Assembly: GCF_020379485.1 (NCBI RefSeq)
Contig: NC_063434.1
Coordinates: 28,219,401-28,283,400 of the forward strand
Length of the DNA stretch: 64,000 bases
Origin: Brassica napus
Taxonomy: Eukaryota > Streptophyta > Magnoliopsida > Brassicales > Brassicaceae
Direction of reading: 5' to 3'
The position numbers and the translations under genes are program-made. The notes under the pieces are model-generated. The model worked only from the letters and a program-made list of their open reading frames with translations. It was not told where the DNA came from and made no database searches. Of this stretch, positions 1-11,699 are shown piece after piece. Position 1 is the first letter of the stretch. Each line of letters begins with the position of its first letter.

Positions 1-228
1 AGAAAATCATCATAAATCTTTTAAAAAGAAAAAATAAAATCATATTTAAAAAATAACAAGTAATATTTATTTTTTAAAACAATCATAACTAATTTTCGGA
101 TAACACGGTTTATTTAGCCTTCAAATACAATAACATGTACACAATTTAACTAATATATATATTTTAAAATAATAAAAATTTATATTAAATATTTATTCTA
201 ATTATTTAAATTATTTGTTAATTTTTAT

Positions 229-255
229 CCTGCCCGTAGGGCGGGCCGGTCCTAG
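229..255 (+). mobile_element. Helitron 3' terminus (left part outside the window)
   Basis: A GC-rich hairpin (stem CCTGCCC / GGGCGGG with one wobble, loop GTA) is followed about ten bases later by CTAG and then T. This is the standard 3' end of a Helitron (hairpin, CTRR, insertion before T). The AT-rich DNA from base 1 to 228 is probably the body of the element; its TC start is not in view. Confidence 0.6.
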
Positions 256-614
256 TTTTATAGAAGAATAGTGACTATGCGAATTATTAGAGGTCTAGAC
301 AAAGTCTAGACATTAACAAATATTGATAGATTTTATATATATCTTATTTTTATATCAGACATTATAGTTTTCTTGTTTAGTTATAAAATTACTTTAATAA
401 ATTATAAAAATTAGATATACAATAAAAAGGACTAATTTATAAATCTGCATTCACATTATTATTTGATTAAGCATATATATATATATATATCATTTTAGAC
501 TAATTTTAACCAAATTAAAATGATTTAAACCAATTTAAATCATTTCTGCTACTATTTTAGAAGATTGCATATGACAAACTACTATTATATGAGTCAGAGC
601 AATGTCACGAGTAG

Positions 615-620
615 CACGTG
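615..620. promoter_or_regulatory. G-box in reticulon gene promoter
   Basis: CACGTG followed by GGCAGCT, about 200 bases upstream of the probable 5' UTR of the reticulon gene. The core matches the bZIP/bHLH G-box. A near copy of the longer motif sits upstream of the next gene at 3076. The 256-560 stretch before it is AT-rich with a TA run and no gene that I can see. Confidence 0.4.
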
Positions 621-1068
621 GGCAGCTGAGTCCCATCCATACACAAAACTCCAAACTTTACCCACATTTTTAAACAGTTTCAATTCAATTATCCCACCTA
701 ACCAATCCCATCGCTTTCTTTTCAGTTCAATCTTTCATTCTTTGTGGTTCATCTCTCTCAGAATCCACAAAGAAAAATAAAAAATAAAACTTTTCATTTC
801 TGTGAGATTCTCAGAAACCAAATTCTTCTTCACCAACTCCTCCAAGGTTTGTTCTTTTGTCATCTCCATCTTTACTCTCGTTCTGCTCTTTCTCGCCAAG
901 TAATAAGATCTGGGTTTCATATCATTGTAATCATCACCAACCAACTAGTAAAAAAAGTTGGATACTTTTGACGGTTTAGGACAGTATTGGTCGGAAGAAC
1001 CTAACTGAAAGATTCGATTTTTATATGTTTGTTTGAGAATCTCAGATTCCATTTTGTGTTTCAGAATC

Positions 1069-2148
1069 ATGCATGAGAAGAATATTGTAGAGGACGTTAT
1101 CAACGACTTCGTTGATAACTTCACTGAGACAGTTCAGAAGAAAAAAAACGTTTCTTTCTTCGAACAAGAAGAAACCGTCTCTTCTCGTTTCAACCGCATG
1201 TTCGGTCGGGAGAAGCCGATCCATCATGTCTTAGGCGGTGGCAAATGTAAGAAAACTCAATGATATAATAAGCGAGATTGGTTTGTGTTTTTTTTTTTTT
1301 TGGTTCTAACAAAGTCTTTTTATTCAGCCGCTGATGTGTTGTTGTGGAGGAACAAGAAGATCTCCGCAAGTGTTCTGATGGGAGCTACTGCAATCTGGGT
1401 GCTTTTCGAGTGGATCAACTTCCATTTTCTCTCTCTTGTTTGTTACGGTCTCTTGCTTGGTATGATCGTGCAATTCGTCTGGTCTAATGCCTCAGGGGCT
1501 CTAAACCGGTAATGTTTGTATAACATATCATTTGGTTCCTTGTGATTGCAATCTAAACAAGTTTTTTTATTATAAATGTCTCAAAGCAGCTCACAGTCTG
1601 GAGTGCCTCGCCTTGTTCTTCCAAAATACTTCTTTGCTGATGTTGGTGTGACCGTTGGAACAGAGGTTAACCGTGGTTTGATGTTTCTTCAGGACTTGGC
1701 TTGTAGAGGGAGTTTGAAACAGTTCCTCATGGTATTGTATATCTTATTAACATATCTGCATAATGTATAATGTTATCATGGAACGTTAATGATTCTGCAT
1801 TAACATCATGTTCAGGTTGCGATTGGACTATGGCTAGCCGCAATGATCGGGAGCTGTTGCAACTTCCTAACTGTTTTGTATATTGGTGAGTGAGACTCCT
1901 TTAGAAAGATTGAGAATTTGAGTTTATAAGATTTTTTTTTCTAAGGGGTGATGCATTTTGCATTTTGTATGTGTGAAGGGTTTGTGGGAGCTCACACAAT
2001 GCCGGTTCTGTATGAGAGATATGAAGATGAGGTTGATGGTTTTGTTGATTCTCTGCTGATGAAGTTTCATAGTCACTACAAGAAGATGGATACTGGCTTT
2101 CTCAGTCGAATCCCAAGTGGAAGGTTTGGGTTCAAGAAGCATGACTAA
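1069..2148 (+). CDS. RTNLB8: Reticulon-like protein (RTNLB8-type)
   Basis: Predicted five coding exons: 1069-1246, 1328-1508, 1590-1731, 1816-1885, 1979-2148, all with GT/AG borders, giving 246 aa. The third exon could start 3 bases earlier. The reticulon homology domain fills residues ~60-235. It starts at GGGKSADVLLWRNKKIS and has two long hydrophobic hairpins (residues ~74-112 and ~168-195), the family hallmark for bending ER tubule membranes. The N-terminus is short and acidic/lysine rich (MHEKNIVED), as in plant RTNLBs. The start codon follows a probable 5' UTR intron (donor ~847, acceptor ~1064). The gene beside it is the same neighbour as in Arabidopsis (At3g10260 next to At3g10250, recalled). 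All exons are open, so I take it as functional. It could be another RTNLB paralogue, but synteny favours RTNLB8. Confidence 0.88.
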
Positions 2149-2239
2149 ACCAACTTCCTTATCTAAATCTTTTCTTTCTTGTTTGAACAATGGATCATGG
2201 TTTGTTCGTTGTTGTGTTAATGTTTTGAGAATACTCATG

Positions 2240-3070
2240 TAGATTTGTGTATTGAATCTTTTTATTTTGTTGTTACAAACTTGTCTCCATTGGTTTCCTT
2301 GTTTAGTTAGTTTGTCTCAAAAACATGCAATGATCACTCTTTTAGCACATACTATCAAAGTTATACAAGCAAATTAGAGAAATTTTTTAACAATTGATAT
2401 AAATATATTATAGCAAATCTCCAAAATAACATACATTAAAAGTTTATAAAAAAAAATAGCAGCTAATAGTAAAAATTCTCAAAATAGTATTCATTTGACA
2501 AAAACAACAACAACTAGATCACTATAATCTCTAATCCCACACCAGCCTTTAAAAACCTAACTTCAAATCTTAATCACTAAATCCAAACTCGAATTTAGAA
2601 AAAAAATATATTTTAAATTTTAATTGATTTTTTAGATACTTTTTCTTATGTGCTAAATATATTGAACAAAAGGTGTTAATGATATTTTAGAATATTTATC
2701 TATCTATATATATATATATTATATTTTTAAACCAAAAAAAAAACATAATTTGATTAATAATCTGAATGAGAGTGATAAGATAAGATTTTGGAATATATAC
2801 ATATATATATGTAGCAAAGAATATAAAATAATTACCTTAAATTTAAAACTTAAAATATTAATTTTATATTAAAAATTAAAATTTAGTGTATAAAAATAGA
2901 ATAAAATGTAAATTCTCACAAAATAAATTCTTACAAAAGGTGTTAATTCTTACAAGAATATAAATGATCTTCTTCTTCTTCGTTCCGTATCGTTGACCAG
3001 AAAAAAAATTGACTGTCCAAAGAAGAAGATCAGATAACTCTCTATGCATGGGATCCACCATAGTCACACA
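2240..3070. other. Intergenic, AT-rich
   Basis: Spacer between the reticulon 3' UTR and the next promoter. It has short TA runs near 2700 and 2800 and A/T tracts, but no coding region or transposon end that I can support. Confidence 0.5.
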
Positions 3071-3075
3071 TTTTA

Positions 3076-3081
3076 CACGTG
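3076..3081. promoter_or_regulatory. G-box / ABRE-like site upstream of plant-1589 gene
   Basis: ACACGTGGC, a G-box with the ABRE core, followed by AGCT. It lies about 100 bases before a probable transcribed leader (~3150-3210, GA/CT rich). Almost the same motif lies in the promoter of the preceding gene. Confidence 0.4.
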
Positions 3082-3931
3082 GCAGCTTCCTGAGCTCCAG
3101 AGCCGGAATGTGTAATTTTAAAAATAAATAAAATTAGTAAAATCAAAAAGAAAATGGAAAAAAGGAGTAAAGGAATCGATCCACGACGACGAAGATCAAA
3201 GTGAGGTTAGGTTTCCTCTCTCTCTCTCCCTCGACGACGATTGATCTCGGATTTGCGACCGAGGTTACTGATCTTGTTAAACCTTTTGTCTTTTTCGTAA
3301 ATCGAATTGGTTTTGTGTTTGTTTTGATAGAGAGTCGCATGTTCTTTTTAAAGTATTGTTTTCTTAATTTGATCCGGTTGTGTCTGAAAACGAAATCGAT
3401 TGAAAGTTTTTATTTTTTGAATCTTGATTGATAAAGTTTTGATTTTTCATCTCATTTCTGGGGAAACCAGCTTTATGTGCGTTGTAATGGTTTACCTCTT
3501 CTGGAAACGTATTACATAGACTGTTTTGTAATAGAAGCTGTTGATTTTTTTTTTTTTTTGTAGTCTTTGATTGAACATAGAGCCTTTGGCCATTTGGATA
3601 GAAAATAATATGATTGTTCTAGAAATGGCACCATTGATTGTTTGATGTTAGACATGATTTTCATATTGAGGTCACCAAAACTATGTGAAACTATGTTACT
3701 AGTTTAACTGGGGGGTCTTACTTTTGAGTTCCTGTCTAAATACTCGGAGTTGAGATGTGAGAAAGAGCCTTTGTTTATAGTCATGGATGATATTGCAAGA
3801 TGTATAGTCTCTACTGATAGTTTTGGAGATTTTATCGTTTCAAACTCATTTCCCATATACAGCTATGTACAATGTCTAATACTACTTCTACATGACAGGA
3901 ACAAGCTCTGTTTTACAAAAAAATCTCAGCC

Positions 3932-5650
3932 ATGTCAAGTGGAGGAACAGTGAGAAGGGTCTCACGTCAAGATATACAACTGGTAACTAAATTTAAAGAA
4001 AGGCTTTGTTTGCAACATAAATCTCAACTTTTGAAAGTTATATTTTACGTTCTCTCTTGGATATATTATAGTAAACCACAGTCTCAACTTTTGAAAATAT
4101 TTTCAGATTGTTATCATTTTGTCCTATAAAATGTCATATGGATTGAATATCCAAAATGTTTATGTTTCACATAAAAATTCAGTCTTTTTATCTCTTGTCT
4201 ACACTTCCAACTCTTCTGTCCAATCTCAATTAACTTACTCTTACATGTTTTATTATCCCATCTCAGGTTCAAAACCTTATAGAAAGATGCCTTCAACTCT
4301 ACATGAACCAGAAAGAAGTCGTGGAAACTTTATTGGAGCAGGCTAAAATCGAGCCTGGCTTCACAGAACTAGGTAGGCATCTGATTGTGTAACCCTTCTG
4401 CTTTATATATGGATCCATTATACTATGATTAAATCGTGAAAATATATCTATTTGCTAGTCCAGGGCATCCTTAGCCAAAATCATGTGTAGACGATTTTAT
4501 TCAGCTTGCTTAAAACTAAATTTTCCTTTTTTTGATTCACAGTTTGGCAGAAGCTTGAAGAAGAGAATCGTGAGTTTTTCAAGGCTTACTATCTTAGGCT
4601 CATGGTGAAACACCAGATAATGGAATTCAACAAGCTACTTGAGCAGCAGGTTCACCACATGCAGCAGATGCATCCAAGTGGAGTTGCTCCCGTCCAAAAC
4701 ACAAACGGTTCTCATATTCAATCAAGTAAGATTCCTTATGGAGCCAGATGCATTTTCATAGTCTACTTTAGGGTCTCTTTATTACTTGTCGTTCAAGTTT
4801 GTACTAATCTATGCAACTGAAATTGATTCTCTTAAACAGTGAATCAGAAACATTTGGGTTATGCCTCTGAGCACACTGATCAATCTCTGAAGTCTATACC
4901 CTCGAGTCTCTCTAATGCATACCTCAATGGCTCTTCAACACTCAATACAACAAACGTAGCCTCTTCTGTGAACATATCAACCCATGCAAGGAGAGTTGAT
5001 GCTTCTTCTCCAAACATGCTCTCATCACAGACCACTACAAACATGCCTATGATGCAAGGAATGAATGGAGGAGGAGGGATGATCAAGTCTGAAACCGCCT
5101 TTACAAGCCCTGCTTCTTTCATGTATGGTGGTGAAAGGAACGCCTTGGAAGGGCATTCCACTGTTAGAGACACTACTTCGATCTCAACCTTTGGTAACGA
5201 GTCCAACAACAACCAACAACCTCTCAGTGAGACGCTTCTTGATTCAGAAGCTGCTACTTTTGGGTTCTTAGGTCAGATCCCTAGGAACTTCAGCCTCTCT
5301 GATTTGACTGCTGATTTTTCTCAGAGCTCAGGTCTTTCTCTCTATCATTATTACTCCTTTCTCTCTCGTTGTTCATACATTGTTTGTAACATAAGCTTTT
5401 CTGTTGATTCCAGAGATTCTAGAGAGCTATGATAAGTCACCTTTCCTTGTTCCGGATGGTGAAAACTTCCTGGACTCATGCGACAGGGGAGAGTATCAAG
5501 GTGAGAACATTGAGACTTTGTTAAAAGAAAAAGAATGAAGAAGAAAGTATCTGTTGTGTTTCTCTAATACAAGTGTTTATTGCAGGAGACAACAAGAGAT
5601 TGGAGACCATATCTGAAGGTTTCAGTTATGATAACATTGGGAGCGAGTAG
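3932..5650 (+). CDS. Plant protein 1589 family (unknown function)
   Basis: Six coding exons: 3932-3982, 4267-4372, 4543-4725, 4840-5331, 5414-5500, 5586-5650; the frame closes at 327 aa. Residues ~8-80 form the conserved plant-specific domain (TIGR01589, 'A_thal_3526'). It begins SRQDIQLVQNLIERCLQLYM and is helical with many Leu/Glu. The remainder is low-complexity Ser/Thr/Asn/Met, with a Gly-rich patch near residue 190. The C-terminus is acidic (ILESYDKSPFLVPDGE). A 5' UTR intron probably spans ~3210-3898. No catalytic motif is visible, and the family has no settled biochemical role. The likely Arabidopsis counterpart is At3g10250, which sits beside the reticulon gene there too (recalled). 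The gene looks intact. Confidence 0.82.
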
Positions 5651-6122
5651 TAAGAACAATGCTCATTACATTTGCCTCTAATATCTCAGGTTGGGTTCTC
5701 TAATGTACAGAGCTAACATCAGCATCTTTGAACTATGCAGGTTTTGCTTCACTACTTCATGATGTAAGACACGTTTGGGTGTAACATATTCAGGCCTTTG
5801 ATCTTTTCTTTGCAAAGACTATTGGGTGGGGTGTATAAAAGGGGATTTCTGTTTTAACATTATTACTTTAGCTTAGAGTTGATAAGTGTGAGATGGTCAT
5901 ATGTAATTTTCAGTGTGTGTGTTTTTTTTTTCTCTTTTCTCTTCTGTTTTAGTTTTTGTACTTGTTATAATTTGTGTGTGAAGTGTGACTTAACTGATTA
6001 TGTTAAGAATGAAAGTTGTGGTAGTGGATAATGCATCAAACTCGATTATACATGATTTTAATTTTTGTTGCACAAGTTAAGGTAGTGGTTGGTGGCTTGG
6101 TGCTGTTTTGTTTTAAAATTTA

Positions 6123-7593
6123 CTAGAGATTTTTTCCGCGCTTCGCGCGGATTGTGTCTTATAAATTTATTTTATTTATAATATTATTTGTCGGTTTGTT
6201 TCTTTTACATTAATTTTTTGTTTTTCCAATGTTAGTTTTTCTTAATTTAAATTTATATGTTTATAGTTTTTCTTTTTTCTGGTTGTAGATGGAGAATTAT
6301 ATTTTTTATTGATGGTTTTTGTATGTGACATAAACTTTTTGAAATTTTAAAATAATGTTATATATAGTACAATTAACACATTAAAAAAGAGAAACATATT
6401 TAAGCACATTTTATACAGGTTTTATATACATAATTTTAAACATTATATATGTATATATTATAAGTTTGAAACATGTAAATGTTTTCTAAAGTTAAATACT
6501 TGTTCTGAGTTTACATAACTTATCGAAAGTTTTATCTTTTTTAAATTTAAATCACAGAAAAAAATCAAAAAGTCAGTATAGATGGGTTTTCTTGGGCTTT
6601 TAAATCAACACTGAAAATTTACATGAATCATATAACAACAGTTTTATAAACAACTCGATAAAATTTGACCGAGCCAAAGATTTTCACACAATATGTTATT
6701 TCTTCTTCAAATTGCGAAGAGCTTATAGGCACAAGAAAAAAATCATAATTTTTGTTTTCACTTATATAACATTTTTTTCCTTTACACACGAAATTTATTA
6801 CACTGCTATAAGCAATTGAGAACTCTATTCATATAAGATTCACATCTATGTATTTTGACAAAGAAGAATTTTAGCCATCTTTAGTTTCGGAATGAATCAA
6901 CTTTAGTCATATACACTATATTTTCTCTATGATTCAAATCTTACAATTTTAATATATGTGCAGATTTCCATGTGAAAAAACACGCACGCCATCTATCGTT
7001 CAACCTATTACTTTTTTCAAAGTAAACACTATAATCCTCGTTTGGTTAACTCCACAAACTAATCTCTTTGGATCAGTGTAACCTTTCAGAAAATGATAAT
7101 CTTAACATCTTACAAAAAAAACAACAAATATTGACTTATTTATATGAATATATATATATTATTTTAAATCATTATAGTGGACGAAGAAATCACCATAATT
7201 TGTACAACAAATTTTCTTAGATTCACTTCATCATATTCACCATTTTACCATTTTAATTACATAATTTTATATGAGCTTCTTCACCTTTCCCGGTTATTTT
7301 TTCTTTATTTATAACTACAATATAAAGTTATAAACTATATATATATATTATAAATTAATAATTTATTTACTCTTAAAGTAACGATTAAAAATAGAACATA
7401 ATTCAATATAGATATATGATTCTATTAATAAATTAGCAGTTACAAATTTGAAATTTTTAGAAATATCAAAAGTTTTATATTAGTTAATTATCTTCTAAAT
7501 GACATTTATTTTTAATTCTTTTTGGATGAGAATATTTTGGCTGAGGTGGATAGTCTCAAAAGCCTTGAATTTAGTTCCTTTTATATAGTAGGA
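6123..7593 (-). mobile_element. Non-autonomous Helitron, 1.47 kb
   Basis: Read on the minus strand, the element starts TCCTACTATATAAAAGG after an A (base 7594 on the plus strand is T). It ends in a perfect GC hairpin (CCGCGC GAA GCGCGG, 6139-6153) followed by CTAG, then T. Those are the two Helitron termini, and insertion between A and T needs no duplication. The interior is AT-rich with no helicase or Rep coding, so it depends on another element. It lies directly downstream of the plant-1589 gene 3' UTR (~5990). Confidence 0.7.
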
Positions 7594-7954
7594 TTTTTGA
7601 AAGGTAAGCATGATTGTTTTATTAAAGAGCAGAAAATTGCCCGTTTGTTGGGCCTTTATTGGTCTCTTGTGTAAATTTGGGCTTGGTTTCTGTTGGGCTT
7701 TGTCCCATTTAATAAAATTCAGTGGAAAAAAAATCAAAAAGAGCAGAAAATGGCTTCACATGTGTAAAAAAATTGTTTGGAAATGTGAAAAAAGTTTATA
7801 ATTTTGAAACAAATTTTTTTTAGGCAACTTATATTATATTATAAAACATATGGAGTATCGTATCTTTTAAAAAAACATCTGATCTCAATTAAGATCTTTA
7901 AAATCCTCACCAAATACATAATAATATAATTCTTATAGATAAAGTATTAAAATT

Positions 7955-7991
<37 letters not shown>

Positions 7992-10200
7992 ATTAATATT
8001 TTATCATATGCTATAATATGTTATTATTGATATTTTTTATGAATATAGTTTCACGGGTTATTCTAATACATATAAAGTATTTATTAAATATAAAATTAAT
8101 CTGAACAAAACATAAAACGTACTTTAAGTTATGCATGCGCGTTCAGGTACTCGTTGCCATACGGGTTAGGTATTTAGAATTACGGTTTTAATTTATATCA
8201 CATCTTAGATTTCATTTGTTAAATTTGTAAGTACATATCAAGTTCGGACATAACACATAGATTTCATTTCTAAATTGTATCACATCTAAAATTCATAAAG
8301 TAATCATATATTGTTCCAATTTATGTTATATGGACTCGGTTCGGATATATCTGAAGTTAAATCCAAAATTAAAAAAAGCAAAACATAAGAAATAAACTTA
8401 TTTATATAGGATTGGATATTTAAGGTACTTATTGAAGATTTAAGTACTTATTTTATATATAATTTTAAATAAATATAGAATTGAGTACTTTAAGTACATA
8501 TTTATGTTTCATATATTTATATTTGCAATTAATTTGGATTTTGGGTAGATTTTTGGATTTTTTGTCTTTTCAGATTGTCCGTTCAGGTTCGATTGTGGCT
8601 ATGTGGTGTACCACACTAGAAGACTTATTCTGTGATTTCGGTACAAATTTTGAGTTACAGATTTTATGCGCATACCTACTCTAAACGAAAAAAAAATGTG
8701 TTTATATAAAAATTATACCAAATTTTTTTTCCGCGTTTAGCATTGATGAAAATTTATTAGCGATAGACACATCAAAAACATTTAAAAGATATGACCATAT
8801 TTTTATGCATAAATCTAGGTCTCGCAAAATTCAGCCTTTCTATTTTTCAAATCATAAGGGAGTCCAGCTAAAAATTACAACCCCAATCTGTACTATCAAT
8901 GCATCATGATTCATCACCATGCCAGGAATTGGATTAAATTCGATCCCATATTTAATTTTCTATAAAATATAAAGGTCGATTATATATGCAAAATAAATCA
9001 ACTTTTAACTTACAAAACACACTATTAGTACTTGATTAGGAGTTATTATACGGCAACAATAATATAAATTATTAAGCAACTAAATAATATTTGAAAATTA
9101 GAAATTATTAAAATAAATTAGTTGATTGTTTTATATAAAACTGCATATATGTCTCTGTACATACACGCAGTTCGCTTTCTTATGAAGTCGGTAATGCGAT
9201 TTTAGATGATTTTTTTGATGGCTACATATATTACAAAAAGTTATGTATAAATGACGTTTGATCTAAACTATAGTTACAAAACAAAAGAAAGAAAAGGCTT
9301 CATGGCAGATTAGACACCACCCAATAAAATATTGGTTCTAGTTGTTAAATTTTTTGAAGGTTATATATATAGAATAGGCCTCTAAATTATTTTGACCTTT
9401 TTTTAAGTTCATTATAAATATCTATACTTTCCAAATTTTTAGATACGGTCTTGAAAAACTCAACATTGTATTTTGATGAAGAGTGAATGAACGTAAAACC
9501 GATTCGATACTGTAGAACGCGCCATCTGAAAGGTGCCAGCGTATACCTTCTGAGTATTATTTATATCAAATGCGACCGATTTGATACTGTTGCATAACAG
9601 TTGTGAAACGTCAGGAATAAGCACGCCTCCAAAATGTTTGGTCTGGATTTGGTTAGGTAAAGTATAGTTAATATTGAAAAATTGTATATTTTAAAGAAAC
9701 ATTAATTAAAAATATTTGAATTGGTTAAATACTATTAGTTAATATTTATTAGAAAATGTATAATAAAATAAATAATAAAATTAATTATAATAATTAATTA
9801 TATTTTTAATATGCGTGAATATTCTAAAAATCATTATTTCGGAAACAGAAAAATTAATAGTTAATATGCTATATTATAATTTTTTATCATAATCGTCCAC
9901 TTAGCGCCTAACGTTTTTTTAGACATTGATTTTACGCTGGATGAAGCATATAATTTACATAAATAGATTACTAAATTTTGTGACCCAATGGCAATAATGC
10001 TCATTAAATAGTGGGTTGAAAAGAGATAGAAGAAATAGACACAATAATGTGTATTTTGGCATGGATATCTTCTAAATTATGCTGTGCCGACTACCTACAT
10101 TAAATAGCGATCGAGAATTTGATTACCATTGAAAAGTAACATTTATATAACTTGACCGTCAAATGATGGATCAAAGAAACAGTAGAAACCATACTTTTAC
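7594..10200. other. Intergenic, AT-rich, old repeat debris
   Basis: No coding region is recognised. Between ~8140 and ~8600 there are scattered 'TTCGG/GGGTT' words (such as ACTCGGTTCGGATAT). They resemble the CCGAAC-rich hAT-type repeats seen intact at 31 and 39 kb, so this may be an eroded copy. The rest is A/T-rich spacer ahead of the MLP promoter. Confidence 0.35.
7957..7985. repeat. AT dinucleotide microsatellite
   Basis: About 14 uninterrupted AT units. Shorter ones occur near 18499 and 25135. Confidence 0.9.
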
Positions 10201-10212
10201 TATCACGTTCAC

Positions 10213-10220
10213 TATATAAA
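10213..10220 (+). promoter_or_regulatory. TATA box of MLP gene 1
   Basis: TATATAAA, 78 bases before the start codon. The ~60 bases before it are conserved in front of the second MLP gene (shared words CAAATGAT, AGTAGAAACCAT/GGTAGAAACCAT, CACT), so the promoter was duplicated with the gene. Confidence 0.7.
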
Positions 10221-10297
10221 ACCAAGGCGAGGAGAAGTGTTATTTCATCAACCAAAACAAACAAAAAAGAGTCGAAGCTTTAAAACGAGAGAGAGAA

Positions 10298-11494
10298 ATG
10301 GCGACGTCGGGAACATACGTGACGGAGGTTCCATTGAAAGGGACGATGGAGAAACACTACAAGAGGTGGAGGAGCGAGAACCATGCCATCCCGGAAGCCA
10401 TTGGTCACCACATCCAAAATGTCACCATTCACGAAGGCGAATGGGACTCTCACGGGGCCATCAAGACTTGGGACTACACATGCGGTATTACTTATACTTT
10501 CTAATTCGCCCTATATATATTCCAACACTATGTACACACTATTAAGTTAAAACTATAGCCTATTTATGAAACCAGGGTATTGCTAGTAGTACTACTATAT
10601 GCTGCCTTATGAATTATGATTATTATCTATGGTTATATATTGAACAAAAAAAAAATCTATGGTTATATAAGAAATATATATATGTGTGTGTAGATCCGAT
10701 ATGTCATAAGTACCTCGAGAATACATATGGATACATCATACATTTACATACGTCTAAATATTTCCAATTCCCTCGGTTTTTGCATTTGTATGTGTTGTTA
10801 TATGTATGAAGTAACTTAAAAAGAAAACGTCTACAGAATCAAGACATAATATGTGAACTAGCAAATGCAAACACTTTTGCCTCTAGTGTTTCTGTTTACT
10901 ATTAACAAACAAAAAAATTACTTGCTTATGATGTCATGTTATCAATATAGTAACAATATATTCTTAAGTATTTTAGTTAAGTAACTAAATTGAAAAAAAC
11001 AGAAAAGTTGAATAAACCAATAGAATCAAAGCAATTGTTTCAAGAACTTTTCAAAAATTTCATTATATAAGAAACCATTTCAATTTTTCTCTACAGTTTT
11101 ATTATTTAAACTATTTTATGTTGAGAGACCTACTGAAAAACTTTCACATGACTAGTAGGGTGTGGAAAAAAGAAATATAAATGTGACCGATCAAAAATTA
11201 AAAACATATGTGTTCGTGTAAAAAGATGGGAAGCCGGAGGTGCTCAAGGAAAGGACAGAGATAGACGATGAGAAGAAAACGGTAACGTTTAGAGGACTTG
11301 AAGGTCACTTCATGGAACAACTCAAGGTGTATGACGTCATCTTTGAATTTATTCCGAAGTTGGAGGATGGCTGCGTCTGCAAAATCACTATGATATGGGA
11401 GAAGCGTAACGATGAGTTCCCCGAGCCAAGCAACTACATGAAAGTCGTCAAGAGCATGGTTGCTGACATGGAAGACCATGTTCTCAAAGCTTAA
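10298..11494 (+). CDS. MLP-like protein (MLP328/329 type), copy 1
   Basis: Two exons, 10298-10484 and 11226-11494, give 151 aa, the usual family length. The intron splits a Gly-Asp codon context exactly as in copy 2. It is a major latex protein / Bet v 1 fold (PR-10 superfamily): N-terminus MATSGTYVTEVPLKG, central WDSHGAIKTW, and a C-terminal amphipathic helix (EPSNYMKVVKSMVADMEDHV). These are soluble cytosolic proteins with a hydrophobic ligand pocket; the ligand here is unknown. The closest Arabidopsis relatives, from memory, are MLP328 (At2g01520) and MLP329 (At2g01530), which lie on another chromosome. The pair therefore appears to have moved into this block. Intact, with TATA box and polyadenylation-like AATAAA near 11598. 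Confidence 0.92.
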
Positions 11495-11699
11495 TCATCA
11501 TCATCGCCATCACAATCCACCATCACCAATTCACCATCACAATCACCGTCACCATGATCAATATCATCTCCACCTTATTAAGATGCTTTTCAATTCAATA
11601 AATGGGGTCTTGCTGAGTTTATTTCTTTGTAAGACCATGATCTGATATGTTCTTGTGGTCATCGACCGGTTTGATATGTTATGCTTTGATATATGCTCT

